A DNA stretch of 64,000 nt, taken from contig NZ_AP018207.1 of NCBI RefSeq assembly GCF_002367995.1, positions 3,843,083-3,907,082 of the forward strand, in the 5' to 3' direction. This document shows positions 8,689 through 17,873 of this stretch, piece after piece. The stretch comes from Calothrix brevissima NIES-22 (GTDB lineage Bacteria; Cyanobacteriota; Cyanobacteriia; Cyanobacteriales; Nostocaceae). A program made the translations under genes and the position numbers. Below the pieces are notes generated by a model. That model was not told the origin of the DNA. It ran no database searches and saw only the letters and a list, made by a program, of their open reading frames with translations. Within the stretch, counting starts at the first letter, position 1; each line of letters opens with the position of its first letter.

Positions 8689-9267
8689 TCTACCCTCCTA
8701 ACTTGATATTCGCCATTTTTATCTGAACAACAAAATGGCGTAACCGTGTTATTGCGGAATTTATCTAGGAGGGGGGGGGATGATATCCGGGTATTTACGG
8801 TTAAAGTTCTTGGGCGATCGCTTCCCTTATATTTTGAATTGATACACTACCAGTATCTATGTATTTGCTTGGTAATTTATAGCAGCAAAAAGGTTGTAGC
8901 CTTTTGTTGTTAATCTTTTTTTAATTTTTTGCGTATACTTACTTGCATTTACTTAAGTATTATCACGCAGATAACAGAGGGTTGAATGATTAACTTTCAA
9001 CCGAAAAAAACTAGAAAATTTCTGATGACAAAATACTTCTCAGCTTGGAAATGCAGCGCTGGCTGATGACTCCAAAAAGAATTATGCTTTACATTTAGCA
9101 ACATTGCCAATATAACTTTAGTTAGAATTTTGGAGCTTATACGAATATTCACGGTTATCCGTTGCCATAATATCAATTTCTCTAGGTTTTTCCCATGATT
9201 GCATAGCTACAAATGTAGGTTGGGTTGAGGAACGAAACCCAACGCCGAAAAACCTTGGCTGCTTAAC
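8689..9267. other. Gene-poor spacer
   Basis: Between the two small genes and the 21-bp repeat I see only a poly-G run near 8769, A/T-rich sequence and one HIP1 octamer. No gene or RNA gene is supported. Confidence 0.5.
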
Positions 9268-9561
9268 GAGTATCAAAGACTCATTCACGAGTATCAAAGA
9301 CTGATTAACGAGTATCAAAGACTAGTTAATGAGTATCAAAGACTGATTAACGAGTATCAAAGACTAGTTAATGAGTATCAAAGACTGATTAACGAGTATC
9401 AAAGACTGGTTAATGAGTATCAAAGACTGGTTAACGAGTATCAAAGACTGGTTAACGAGTATCAAAGACTGGTTAACGAGTATCAAAGACTCATTCACGA
9501 GTATCAAAGACTGGTTAATGAGTATCAAAGACTCATTCACGAGTATCAAAGACTGATTAAT
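9268..9561. repeat. 21-bp tandem repeat, 14 copies
   Basis: Fourteen contiguous units of 21 bases, each beginning GAGTATCAAAGACT and ending in one of a few variants (GGTTAAC, GATTAAC, AGTTAAT, CATTCAC). The invariant first 14 bases contrast with the last 7, which shuffle among few forms. Because 21 is a multiple of three, frames stay open: the plus strand reads EYQRLVN heptads and the minus strand NQSLILV. The plus frame has no ATG, GTG or TTG start between its upstream stop and the array. The minus frame overlaps the end of the next gene. I do not call a protein here. Confidence 0.95.
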
Positions 9562-9595
9562 GAAGTTCCAAGCCTCGGTTAGCAGTATTAATTTA

Positions 9596-10078
9596 TTAAT
9601 TACCAGATGCAGCTTTAGTTGGTCTACCTTTGAGAGCTTTAAAGCGTTCACCTAACTGTTCTGCTAGAGTTTTTAAACCTGGTGTTTTTTTCGCAGCAGT
9701 TTTGACGTAATCATACACTGTTAAACTGCTAGTCATCGCTTCACTACCAACTGCTAAAAGAGTATCATCTACTTGTTCGGTGAGTTGGCGCATTGAGGTT
9801 AAAAGTTCGGTGAGTGTGGTGGCTAATTGATAATCTTGCACAAATTCCTCAACGTTAAAGCTGGCTGGGAGAATCTCCCGGTTAGATTGCGCCGCACTGA
9901 CGCTATTGTTGACAAAGGCGAAGCTTTTATCACCCATTTTGTATAATTTGCGCCGTTCTTCTGTACTTAGGGTAACGAGAAAGGGCAGCTTTTTTTGGAT
10001 GGTTTGTAGTGCTGCTTTAATTTCTTGGATATCTTCTGGAGAAACGGTTGCAGTAATATTTTGATAGGGCATTGCCAA
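9596..10078 (-). CDS. Hypothetical helical protein
   Basis: A 160-residue soluble protein of a type common in cyanobacteria but without a function that I know. It is predicted mostly helical: PEDIQEIKAALQTIQKKLPFLVTL near the start, LSTEERRKLYKMGDKSFAFVNN, then a long amphipathic TELLTSMRQLTEQVDDTLLAVGSEAM. The end is basic (LKGRPTKAASGN), which could contact nucleic acid or be a tail. It stands alone. The 21-bp repeat array lies 35 bases beyond its stop, so the array is in its downstream region. Confidence 0.65.
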   Translation of the reverse strand: MAMPYQNITATVSPEDIQEIKAALQTIQKKLPFLVTLSTEERRKLYKMGDKSFAFVNNSVSAAQSNREILPASFNVEEFVQDYQLATTLTELLTSMRQLTEQVDDTLLAVGSEAMTSSLTVYDYVKTAAKKTPGLKTLAEQLGERFKALKGRPTKAASGN

Positions 10079-10359
10079 TTCCTTTGGTAATTATATGAGC
10101 TTGGTAGTATTGTTGGCTCAGTATATAATTCCCACTGTTTTGGCTAATTGAACATTTTGCCGCTAATTTGCCAGAAATTGATGTTTGTTGTTGAGTAGTC
10201 AGGCTTGGTCAGGGTCTCAACAGATACAAAGAGTAGATTTTTTGTTGATACAGCGTATATCAGGTAAATGAAGTACGCACTTCGGGGCATGGCACTTGCC
10301 CATACCTGTCAACTTAAGCTAAAAGCTATATAGGGCGGGCGTTGTACAAAAACTTTCGC

Positions 10360-10447
10360 CCTCATCCCCTAACCCCTTCTCCCCCAGGAGAAGGGGAATT
10401 AAATCTCTTGCTCCCCTCTCCCGGTGGGAGAGGGGTTGGGGGTGAGG
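10360..10447. repeat. Large imperfect inverted repeat (CCCTCA...TGAGGG)
   Basis: The left arm CCCTCATCCCCTAACCCC and the right arm GGGGTTGGGGGTGAGGG fold into a long hairpin, with two inner C/G-rich hairpins between them. This is a widespread cyanobacterial intergenic repeat type, probably a small non-autonomous element. Confidence 0.75.
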
Positions 10448-10495
10448 GGCAAAAACCTTGCTACAAAGCGGGTTTCGCGTTAAGTTGACAAGTCA

Positions 10496-10520
10496 GGGCA
10501 TGGCAGTGCCATGTCCTGAC
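10496..10520. repeat. Interspersed dyad GGGCATGGCA/TGCCATGCCC (family 2)
   Basis: The dyad GGCATGGCAGTGCCATG lies here. Relatives are at 10283-10312 (degenerate), 16733-16757 and 51843-51867. In the better copies the motif ends in GCCCCTAC. It is a dispersed palindromic repeat family. Confidence 0.75.
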
Positions 10521-10640
10521 AATTATCTGAACCTCACGAACTTGCAATCTGCTGTATTTAATGAACCGCCAAGTACGCCAAGTACGCCAAGAGAAAAGAA
10601 GTAATTATTCAGTGCTAGTTTACAGAGAATTAATATTGGC

Positions 10641-13600
10641 TTAAATGACTTCTAACTGCTTCAACTTTTTCTGAGCAAACTCCCGCACTTTCTCATCTGG
10701 GTCATTTTTGGCTTTGTCCTGGAACAGTGGTAAAGTTTGGGGATGCTGAGGAAACTGCCTGATAATTATGTCAAGGGCAATGTACCGAGGATTTGGGTTA
10801 GACAGGGGATTATGGCTATCCTTAAACAGGTCATTAGCAGCGCAGTGGTAGTAAATTTCAAACAAATCAGGTTGATATTTAAAGTGTTTAGCTAATTGTG
10901 CGATCGCTGTACCTCGCACATTGTAATTATCATCCTGGATAGCGCGGTTTTTGAGGATGGTTTTGGTGTCCGGGTCATCTGGGAATTTCTCGGTTAATTG
11001 TGCGATCGCTGTACGTCGCACATCGTTATCATCATTCTGGGTAGCGCGATCTTTGAGGATGGTTTTGGTGTCCGGGTCATCTGGGAATTTCTCGGCTAAT
11101 TGTGCGATCGCTGTACGTCGCACATCGTTATCATCATTCTGGGTAGCGCGATCTTTGAGGATGGTTTTGGTGTCCGGGTCATCTGGGAATTTCTCGGCTA
11201 ATTGTGCGATCGCTGTATCTCGCACATCGCTATCATCATCCTGGGTAGCGCGGTGTTTGAGGAAAGTTTTGGTGTTCGGGTCATCTGGAAATTTTTCGGC
11301 TAATTGTGCGATTGCTGTACCTCGCACATACTCATGATCATCCTGGGTAGCGCGGTGTTTGAGGATGGTTTTGGTGTTCGGGTCATCTGGGAATTTCTCG
11401 GCTAATTGTACGATCGCTGCACGTCGCACAGAGTAACTATCATCCTGGGTAGCGCGGTGTTTGAGGATGGTTTTGGTGTTCGGGTCATCTGGGAATTTCT
11501 CGGCTAATTGTGCGATTGCTGTACCTCGCACATAACCAGCATCATCCTGGGTAGCGCGGTCTTTGAGGATGGTTTTGGTGTCCGGGTCATCTTTAAAGTT
11601 CTGGGCTAATTGTGCGATCGCTGCACGTCGCACATCGTAATCATCATCCTGGGTAGCACGATGTTTGAGGATGGTTTTGGTGTCCGGGTCATCTTTAAAG
11701 TTCTGGGCTAATTGTGCGATCGCTGCACATCGCACATAGTTATCATCATCCTGGGTAGCATGGTGTTTGAGGATGGTTTTGGTGTCCGGGTCATCTTTAA
11801 AGTGCTGGGCTAATTGTTCGATGGCTGCACCTCGCATATCATTATCATCATCCTGGGTAGCACAGTGTTTGAGGAAGGTTTTGGTATCAGAGTCATCTTG
11901 GAAGTGCTGGGCTAATTGTTCGATGGCTGCACATCGCACATAGTTATCATCATCCTGGGTAGCACGGTGTCTGAGAAAGGTTTTGGTGTCGGAGTCATCT
12001 TGGAAGTTCTGAGCTAATTGTTCGATGGCTGCACATCGCACATAGTTATCATCATCTTGGGTAGCGCAGTGCTTGAGAAAGGTTTTAGTGTCCGGGTCAT
12101 CTTTGAAGTTCTCGGCTAATTGTGCGATCGCTGTACGTCGCACATCTTTATCATCATCCTGGGTAGCGCACTGTTTGAGGATGGTTTTGGTGTCCGGGTC
12201 ATCTTTGAAGTGCTGGGCTAATTCGTGGATGGCTACAAATCGCACATAATTATCATCATCCTGGGTAGCGCGGTGTTTGAGGATGGTTTTGGTGTCCGGG
12301 TGATCTGGGAATTTTTCGGCTAATTGTGCGATCGCTACACCTCGCATATAGTAATCATCATCTTGGGTAGCGCGGTCTTTGAGCCAGGTTTTGGTGTCGA
12401 GAGATTCTTGCCAAGTGGTTGCGACTGCTGCAACAGCTTGAGTCCGAATTTCCTGAACTAGCTTAGTTTCTTCTCGATTAATTCGTGAGTCGTAATAGTA
12501 CCAGAGGTCATAACTAGTTAAAGCTTTTATTTTGTTCAGTAATTTATTGGCTATTAACGCAATGACTGAGCGATTTCTCACCTCTCCAAGGCACTTAGCT
12601 GCTAGAAATAAATTGATGAACTTTTCCTCTTCCCCATCTTGCACCATTAAATATTCAATAATTTCACCAACAAATTTAGGCTCAATCATTCCTGCAATTA
12701 GCAGCAATACCTCTTGCCAAGTTTCATCATGCCAGTGTTTACCAAAAACTTCATTCTTCAGTTGCTCAAGTGTTAAAGTTTGCGTTTCTTTAAACTGCCA
12801 GACAAACTCCCAAGCACAGAAATATTCTAAAAATGTTCTATGAACAAAGGCATAGTAATCTGCACCCAAGAAACATAACATAAAGTTGCGAGTCCGCAGT
12901 TGATTAATCATTACCCTCGCAGCTTCTCTGGCTTGACTGACTTCTATAGTTTTGAGATAGTCAGTCAAAATCTTAACTAAATCATCTTCTCTAATTAAAT
13001 TACCTGCTAAACCTTTGTCGCTAGTTTGCATAAAATAAGCAACTTGACGCAGCATTGCTTGCTTATCTTTATAATCAATAGTTTTAGGATCTATTCTTTT
13101 ATCTTCTTGTAATGCACGTTCTACATCCCATTGATGTAACAATACCCGCGATGCTTGGTTATAAAGTTCGGCTCTATCTCTGGGTAATTCCTGATTGCGA
13201 TTGAGAATTGCCATCATTGTCAACAATAAAGGATTACCTGCTAATTCTTTAATAGCCTGAGAATTCTCAATTCCTCTTTGCAGTCGCTCCCGTTTTCTGA
13301 CTTTATCTACTGCATCGCTGAAAGTTAAATCATGCCAACGCTGAATAAAATTCTGAATTTGTGCTGAGTCTAAATCTTGCAACATGAAGTGATGAAATTC
13401 AGCATTCTTTAACCGTTGCGGTTTATAGCCAATGACGCGAGAAGTAACAATTACCTGCACATGAGGATATTCATTAGTGAAGCGATGAATATCTGTAATC
13501 ACATCCTCTCGCTTACCAGGATCAAAAACTTCATCTAAACCATCAAACATCACCAAAGCTTTACCAGCTTTAAGCTGTGCGTGCAGTTGATGTTGATTGA

Positions 13601-14738
13601 GATGAGAAATTGCACCGCTACATTTATGGAAAAATTCGAGAAAATTATGGCATTCCTTTTCATCTCGCCGTCGCATATAAGTGCGTAACTCAATTAATAA
13701 AGGAATCGGCAAGGAGATAATATTATTCAGTGGCGACTCTGCCCAATTTAAAGCCAGATATTGCAACAATGTAGACTTACCTGAACCAGGATCGCCCAAA
13801 ATTACAACATATTTATACTTTTGCTTTTCATTGACTATATCTAATACTGGACGTATTGGTTGTTCTAAATAAACACGTTTATGCTTTTCTAATTCTTCTG
13901 TTGCGACTTCTGTTTCTAATTGGTTAGTTTCTTTTAATCGTCTGAGATGTTCTTTGGGTAGTTCGTAAACTGCGGGTAAAACTTGTTCAACTTCCCGGAC
14001 ATTTTGCTCGATAAATATGCGCCATAATTTTAGTTCGTTATAAGCGTAACCACTAGTATCAAAGCTATCTAATTTGAGATGACCGTAACTTTCTCGAATT
14101 CCTTCTTGATAGCGTTCTAAATCAAAATCGGGAATAATCCCGGCAATCTGTGTAGTGTTTTCGCGAATTTTATCTAAATTTCTAGAATCAAGAATTTCTC
14201 TAAGTTCAGGAACTTCTAAAATTATTTCTTTAACTTTCTTGATATATTTCTTACTCAGCAGTTGCCAATTAAAATCATCTGGTAAGGGAGATGAAGAATT
14301 AAGTTGATACCAAATTTCTGCTAATTTCTTGGTGTTGATAGCTTGACAGTTATATTCAAAAGCATTGCCTAATATTTCTCTGACTTGGGGATGCTTAAGA
14401 AATTGCTTAATAGGCTGAATATAGTTTTTAATTTCATCTTCATCAAGTGCATGATATTCTAAATCCTGCTGCATCAGTTGCAAAAATTCCGTCAGCGCCA
14501 TAACTTCAGCTTTTTGCAGTGGTTCTTGCTGAAAAGGAACAGTTACAGCAGAGTGAAAGATAAATTTAAAAAAATCTTTAGCGCAGTCTTTGACTAAATC
14601 TTTGGCAAAGTCTTCGCTGATAATGGTTTTAACGAGAAATCCAAATGCTTTACCAGCTACCCAGGTAGTGAACCATTCAATCAGCATACTCGTGTCTATT
14701 GATATTTTGACTATGAGTATATACATCAGTCTCAGCAA
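10641..14738 (-). CDS. NACHT NTPase with long HEAT-like repeat array (NLR-like)
   Basis: A 1365-residue STAND-type protein. The N-terminal helical region (1-290) is followed by a NACHT ATPase: Walker A GDPGSGKST at about 315-323, Walker B LVMFDGLDE at about 395-403, then VTSRVIGY and a winged-helix region with HRTFLEYFCAWEF. From about residue 780 to 1290 come fifteen 34-residue HEAT-like units of the pattern LAxxFxDDPDTKTILKxRAT, fourteen of them near identical at DNA level (102-base period). Bacterial NACHT proteins of this build are antiphage or signalling receptors in which repeats sense a trigger and the N-terminal part acts as effector. No effector domain was recognised. A likelier start is Met18 (14687, MLIEWFTTWVAGKAF). 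It stands alone. Confidence 0.9.
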   Translation of the reverse strand: MLRLMYILIVKISIDTSMLIEWFTTWVAGKAFGFLVKTIISEDFAKDLVKDCAKDFFKFIFHSAVTVPFQQEPLQKAEVMALTEFLQLMQQDLEYHALDEDEIKNYIQPIKQFLKHPQVREILGNAFEYNCQAINTKKLAEIWYQLNSSSPLPDDFNWQLLSKKYIKKVKEIILEVPELREILDSRNLDKIRENTTQIAGIIPDFDLERYQEGIRESYGHLKLDSFDTSGYAYNELKLWRIFIEQNVREVEQVLPAVYELPKEHLRRLKETNQLETEVATEELEKHKRVYLEQPIRPVLDIVNEKQKYKYVVILGDPGSGKSTLLQYLALNWAESPLNNIISLPIPLLIELRTYMRRRDEKECHNFLEFFHKCSGAISHLNQHQLHAQLKAGKALVMFDGLDEVFDPGKREDVITDIHRFTNEYPHVQVIVTSRVIGYKPQRLKNAEFHHFMLQDLDSAQIQNFIQRWHDLTFSDAVDKVRKRERLQRGIENSQAIKELAGNPLLLTMMAILNRNQELPRDRAELYNQASRVLLHQWDVERALQEDKRIDPKTIDYKDKQAMLRQVAYFMQTSDKGLAGNLIREDDLVKILTDYLKTIEVSQAREAARVMINQLRTRNFMLCFLGADYYAFVHRTFLEYFCAWEFVWQFKETQTLTLEQLKNEVFGKHWHDETWQEVLLLIAGMIEPKFVGEIIEYLMVQDGEEEKFINLFLAAKCLGEVRNRSVIALIANKLLNKIKALTSYDLWYYYDSRINREETKLVQEIRTQAVAAVATTWQESLDTKTWLKDRATQDDDYYMRGVAIAQLAEKFPDHPDTKTILKHRATQDDDNYVRFVAIHELAQHFKDDPDTKTILKQCATQDDDKDVRRTAIAQLAENFKDDPDTKTFLKHCATQDDDNYVRCAAIEQLAQNFQDDSDTKTFLRHRATQDDDNYVRCAAIEQLAQHFQDDSDTKTFLKHCATQDDDNDMRGAAIEQLAQHFKDDPDTKTILKHHATQDDDNYVRCAAIAQLAQNFKDDPDTKTILKHRATQDDDYDVRRAAIAQLAQNFKDDPDTKTILKDRATQDDAGYVRGTAIAQLAEKFPDDPNTKTILKHRATQDDSYSVRRAAIVQLAEKFPDDPNTKTILKHRATQDDHEYVRGTAIAQLAEKFPDDPNTKTFLKHRATQDDDSDVRDTAIAQLAEKFPDDPDTKTILKDRATQNDDNDVRRTAIAQLAEKFPDDPDTKTILKDRATQNDDNDVRRTAIAQLTEKFPDDPDTKTILKNRAIQDDNYNVRGTAIAQLAKHFKYQPDLFEIYYHCAANDLFKDSHNPLSNPNPRYIALDIIIRQFPQHPQTLPLFQDKAKNDPDEKVREFAQKKLKQLEVI

Positions 14739-14776
14739 GCATTGCAGATTTTACGATAATTTAAAAACAAGAACTA

Positions 14777-14961
<185 letters not shown>

Positions 14962-15011
14962 ATAACAAATGACTAATGACACGCGAATTAAATTCATATT
15001 AGGAATACTGT

Positions 15012-15737
15012 ATGGTTCTCCAAATTAACCCCATCCAAAAAGAACCAATTATTACTTGGGAAGCACTTCCAGCCGATTTTATTTTACCCGACGATCCCGT
15101 GGAAAATATTCAGCAACCAACTCTCGCAGCAGCGCTTACCGATGCTTTAGGAACAGCAGGATACATTCAACCCCAGATGTTGATTGGCTCGAATTTTGGC
15201 TTGGTAGCCACAGTCAATAAAAAAATCGTCGTTAAAGCGCCTGATTGGTTTTATGTACCTCAAGTTCAACCTGTAGCTGCTGATGTTATTCGCCGTAGTT
15301 ATACCCCAAATTTAGAAGGCGCTGCTGTAGCTGTAGTTATGGAATTTCTTTCTGATACAGAAGGGGGAGAGTTATCAGTGCGTTCAACTCCGCCTTTCGG
15401 TAAACTCTATTTTTACGAAAAAATTCTTCAGGTTCCTACTTACGTTACTTACGATCCCTACGAACCAAGTTTAGAGGTACGCTGCTTACAAAATGGACTA
15501 TATACTTTGCAGCCAGCAGACGCAAATGGGCGTTTCTGGATTCCGGAGTTAGAGTTATTTCTGGGAATTTGGCAAGGTGAAAGATTATGCCAAAGTATGA
15601 ATTGGTTACGCTGGTGGGATAGAGAGGGAAATTTGCTGCTGTGGAGTAGCGAACAAGCTGAACAGGAACGCCAACGAGCTGAAAAGTTAGCAGCTAAGTT
15701 ACGTGAGTTAGGTGTTGATCCAGATGCGATCGCATAA
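15012..15737 (+). CDS. Uma2-family (DUF820) protein with C-terminal coiled coil
   Basis: A 241-residue Uma2-family protein. The core has VKAPDWFYVPQV (acidic residue of motif I in a shifted context), AAVAVVMEFLSDTEGGEL with Glu in the strand that normally ends ExK, KLYFYEKILQVPTYVTYDPYEPSLEVRCL and FWIPELELFLGIWQGE. The catalytic Lys is not obvious, so activity is uncertain. The last 35 residues, SEQAEQERQRAEKLAAKLRELGVDPDAIA, form the Gln/Arg/Glu coiled coil with a ...LGVDPDxI end that recurs in the Uma2 gene at 16803. Second of four Uma2 genes here. Confidence 0.8.
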   Translation: MVLQINPIQKEPIITWEALPADFILPDDPVENIQQPTLAAALTDALGTAGYIQPQMLIGSNFGLVATVNKKIVVKAPDWFYVPQVQPVAADVIRRSYTPNLEGAAVAVVMEFLSDTEGGELSVRSTPPFGKLYFYEKILQVPTYVTYDPYEPSLEVRCLQNGLYTLQPADANGRFWIPELELFLGIWQGERLCQSMNWLRWWDREGNLLLWSSEQAEQERQRAEKLAAKLRELGVDPDAIA

Positions 15738-15785
15738 AGCAATAACGGGAATAATAAGCTACCCCGCTTTACCAAAAATCTATCT

Positions 15786-16691
15786 ATGGGCGGAGTAGCA
15801 CATCAGCACCGAAATTCCATGAAATTGCCAAAAAATCAATTCAGCCATCTCACAGCGATAGAAAGAAATAACCTTTCATTCCCGGCACAGTTTTTATTAA
15901 ATCAAAATCTGTTGCAAGGTAAAATTTTAGATTTCGGTTGTGGCTTTGGTAATGATGTGAAAATTTTACGTCAAAAAGGTTTTGATATTACAGGTTACGA
16001 TCCTTATTATTTTCCTGAATATCCTCAAGAAAAATTTGATACTATTATCTGCTTTTATGTATTAAATGTTTTATTTACTGAAGAACAAGCCAATGTCCTC
16101 ATGGAAGTCTCTCATTTACTCAAACCAGGAGGTAAAGCTTATTATGCAGTTAGAAGGGATATTAAAAAAGAAGGTTTTCGGGAGCATTATGTCCATAAAA
16201 AACCTACCTACCAATGTGTAGTTAAACTCCCCTTTCATTCTATTTATTTGGATGAAATGCGAGAGTTTTATGAATATACTCATTATAATTATCAACGCAA
16301 TTCATCTCATAATTGTATATTCTGTAATCCTTATAAACATCTAATATTATTAACTGAATCAGCCACAGCTTATGCAATTTTTGATGGCTATCCTATCAGT
16401 AAAGGTCATGTTTTAGTAATTCCTAAACGTCATGTTAGCAACTATTTTGAGCTACCGTTTAAAGAACAATCTGCTTGCTGGCTCATGGCGAACAAAGTTC
16501 AAGAAATTCTGCAACAAGAATTTGCACCTGATGGTTTTAATGTGGGAATGAACATTAATCGAGCAGCCGGACAAAATATGATGCACGCCAGTATTCATAT
16601 TATCCCTCGCTACAAAGGTGATACTGTCGGCGCTAAAGGTGGAATGCGAAATGCGATCCCGCAGAGGAATAAGTCAGGGATTTCCAATTAA
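15786..16691 (+). CDS. Fused SAM-dependent methyltransferase and HIT-domain protein
   Basis: A 301-residue two-domain protein. Residues about 45-145 form a class I methyltransferase (motif I ILDFGCGFGNDVKIL, then GYDPYYF, FDTIICFYVLNVL and LLKPGGKAYYAV). Residues about 178-285 form a HIT domain: CIFCNPYKHLILLTESATAYAIFDGYPISKGHVLVIPKRH split as zinc-type CxxC, then GFNVGMNINRAAGQ and MHASIHIIPRYKGD. The HIT signature is HxHxHxx; here it reads HASIHII, so the middle His, the usual nucleophile, is Ser. Met12 at 15819 (MKLPKNQF) is an alternative start. The fusion architecture is known in bacteria, but its substrate is not. Confidence 0.85.
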   Translation: MGGVAHQHRNSMKLPKNQFSHLTAIERNNLSFPAQFLLNQNLLQGKILDFGCGFGNDVKILRQKGFDITGYDPYYFPEYPQEKFDTIICFYVLNVLFTEEQANVLMEVSHLLKPGGKAYYAVRRDIKKEGFREHYVHKKPTYQCVVKLPFHSIYLDEMREFYEYTHYNYQRNSSHNCIFCNPYKHLILLTESATAYAIFDGYPISKGHVLVIPKRHVSNYFELPFKEQSACWLMANKVQEILQQEFAPDGFNVGMNINRAAGQNMMHASIHIIPRYKGDTVGAKGGMRNAIPQRNKSGISN

Positions 16692-16732
16692 AAAAATACA
16701 GCATATTTCAGGTAAATTAGGTAGGCCCTTCG

Positions 16733-16757
16733 GGGCATGGCAGTGCCAATGCCCCTA
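16733..16757. repeat. Interspersed dyad GGGGCATGGCAGTGCC-AATGCCCC
   Basis: A near-perfect dyad that ends in CCCCTAC, of the same family as the elements at 10496 and 51843. It lies between the converging methyltransferase-HIT and Uma2 genes, where it could also act as a terminator-like hairpin. Confidence 0.75.
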
Positions 16758-16802
16758 CAATCTGTTGCATTCTTTTTTAAAATTGGTATTACTTAATGAT
16801 AT

Positions 16803-17663
16803 TTAACCAAGACTATCGGGATCGATTCCTAAGGCTCTTAATTGTTCCGCCAATAGTTGAGCACGTTGCTCTGCTTGTTGTGCGCGTTGCTCTGCTTGTT
16901 CGGCTTGTTGTTCGGCTCGCTGTGCGCGTTGAGCTTCTTGTTGAGCGCGTTGAGCTTCTTGTTGAGCACGTTGAGTTTCTTGTTGAGCGCGTTGAGCTTC
17001 TTGCTGTGCGCGTTGAGCTTCTTGCTGTGCGCGTTGTACTTCTTGCTGTATTTGTTCTTTAGGAGTGGGATAGCGCTTACCGTCTGCGTCGTACCAATAG
17101 AGCCATTCTCTTGTGACACCGCTATAATTTCCTCTTTCGCAGCCAATTCCTAAGCCAATTTCTGGTAACCAAACTGGGTTTCCTGATTGCAATTCATATC
17201 TACCATTAACTAACTTATACACTTCTAGGCGCGGTTTACGACGACGGCGAGAAGAATAAATTACATAGTAAAGTACGCCTAATTTGGCATATTGATCTAA
17301 TTTAGCTGTGTATTCTTTACGATAATTTTGGGAAACTACTTCCAAAACCAAACTAGGTATAACATTCTCATCCCACAATACATAACTGGGACGCAATTCT
17401 TCATCGTAAAACCGCTCTACACCTAAACTCAGAAACCCATCAGGCACAATTGCAGGTTCATCGGGGTGATAATATATACCCATGTCTACCCCAAAAAACC
17501 AATCCATTCTATCTGCCCAAAGTATGAGCAGAATTGCCTTCAGTAATCCTGGTATTAATTCTTGTAGTTCATTATCCACAGGTGTGTCGTCAGAGTCTGG
17601 TAATTCTTCGGCTGAGGGCAAGTACCGAGGCAGATTGTAGTTTAACATGGCGGCTTTCCCCAA
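16803..17663 (-). CDS. Uma2-family (DUF820) protein with long coiled-coil tail
   Basis: A 286-residue Uma2 protein. The nuclease core runs to about residue 190: IVPDGFLSLG (Asp of motif I), PSLVLEVVSQNYRKEYTAKLDQYAKLGVLYYVIY (Glu and downstream Lys), RLEVYKLVNGRYE and PVWLPEIGLGIG. From about residue 205 to 275 it is a Gln/Ala/Arg-rich coiled coil made of seven-residue QRAQQEA units, ending LRALGIDPDSLG. The repeat DNA is degenerate in third positions, so the protein sequence seems to be under selection. It converges on the methyltransferase-HIT gene. Confidence 0.85.
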   Translation of the reverse strand: MGKAAMLNYNLPRYLPSAEELPDSDDTPVDNELQELIPGLLKAILLILWADRMDWFFGVDMGIYYHPDEPAIVPDGFLSLGVERFYDEELRPSYVLWDENVIPSLVLEVVSQNYRKEYTAKLDQYAKLGVLYYVIYSSRRRRKPRLEVYKLVNGRYELQSGNPVWLPEIGLGIGCERGNYSGVTREWLYWYDADGKRYPTPKEQIQQEVQRAQQEAQRAQQEAQRAQQETQRAQQEAQRAQQEAQRAQRAEQQAEQAEQRAQQAEQRAQLLAEQLRALGIDPDSLG

Positions 17664-17753
17664 AACTCACCAGAATTATAGCGATTTCTGGGGTTACTGA
17701 CAGCAATTAATCATTATGCGATCGCTACTCTATTTACTGATAAACATTTCTTT

Positions 17754-17873
17754 ATGATATGTTGCCTCAATTCTTCTTGTCTCAATCCAGCCCATGCTGA
17801 TGGAACAGAGTTTTGTTCTCACTGTGGTGTTCCCTTAATTGTATTGCGTCACTATCGCCCAATTCGGGTATTA
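17754..17873 (+). pseudogene. 5' fragment of Ser/Thr protein kinase gene, split by insertion sequence
   Basis: Forty codons are left of a gene whose N-terminus reads MICCLNSSCLNPAHADGTEF and then CSHCGVPLIVLRHYRPIRVL. The CC..C...CxxC pattern is the zinc-ribbon that opens many cyanobacterial Ser/Thr kinases. The frame then runs into the insertion sequence. Joining 17873 directly to 19384 (removing the element and one target copy) restores an unbroken frame: RPIRVLGSGGFGKTYLAED, with the glycine-rich loop intact. Reconstructed length is 689 residues. Confidence 0.9.
17868..17873. repeat. Target-site duplication GTATTA, left copy
   Basis: GTATTA occurs immediately left of the element and again at 19378-19383 immediately right. 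The unduplicated sequence reconstructs the kinase frame. Confidence 0.85.

Larger units (their letters stand above)
10079..10640. other. Palindrome-rich spacer
   Basis: It contains a GGGGCATGGCA-type dyad at about 10283-10312, a large C-rich/G-rich inverted repeat at 10360-10447, a second GGGCATGGCAGTGCCATG dyad at 10496-10520 and a duplicated CAAGTACGC near 10571. No gene is supported. Confidence 0.6.

Noticed and set aside
9268-9561. CRISPR-like array
   Set aside because: Units are contiguous with no unique spacers, the period is only 21 bases, and no cas genes are near. The Cas4-like gene at 41652 is 32 kb away and paired with an Argonaute.
9118-9651. Two minus-strand open frames rich in NQSLILV repeats
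   Set aside because: They arise from the 21-bp array, have hydrophobic low-complexity content, and the longer one overlaps the real gene at 9596-10078. No start signal or family supports them.
10951-11337. Plus-strand repetitive open frame opposite the NACHT gene
   Set aside because: It is the antisense reading of the 102-base HEAT-like repeats and has no independent support.
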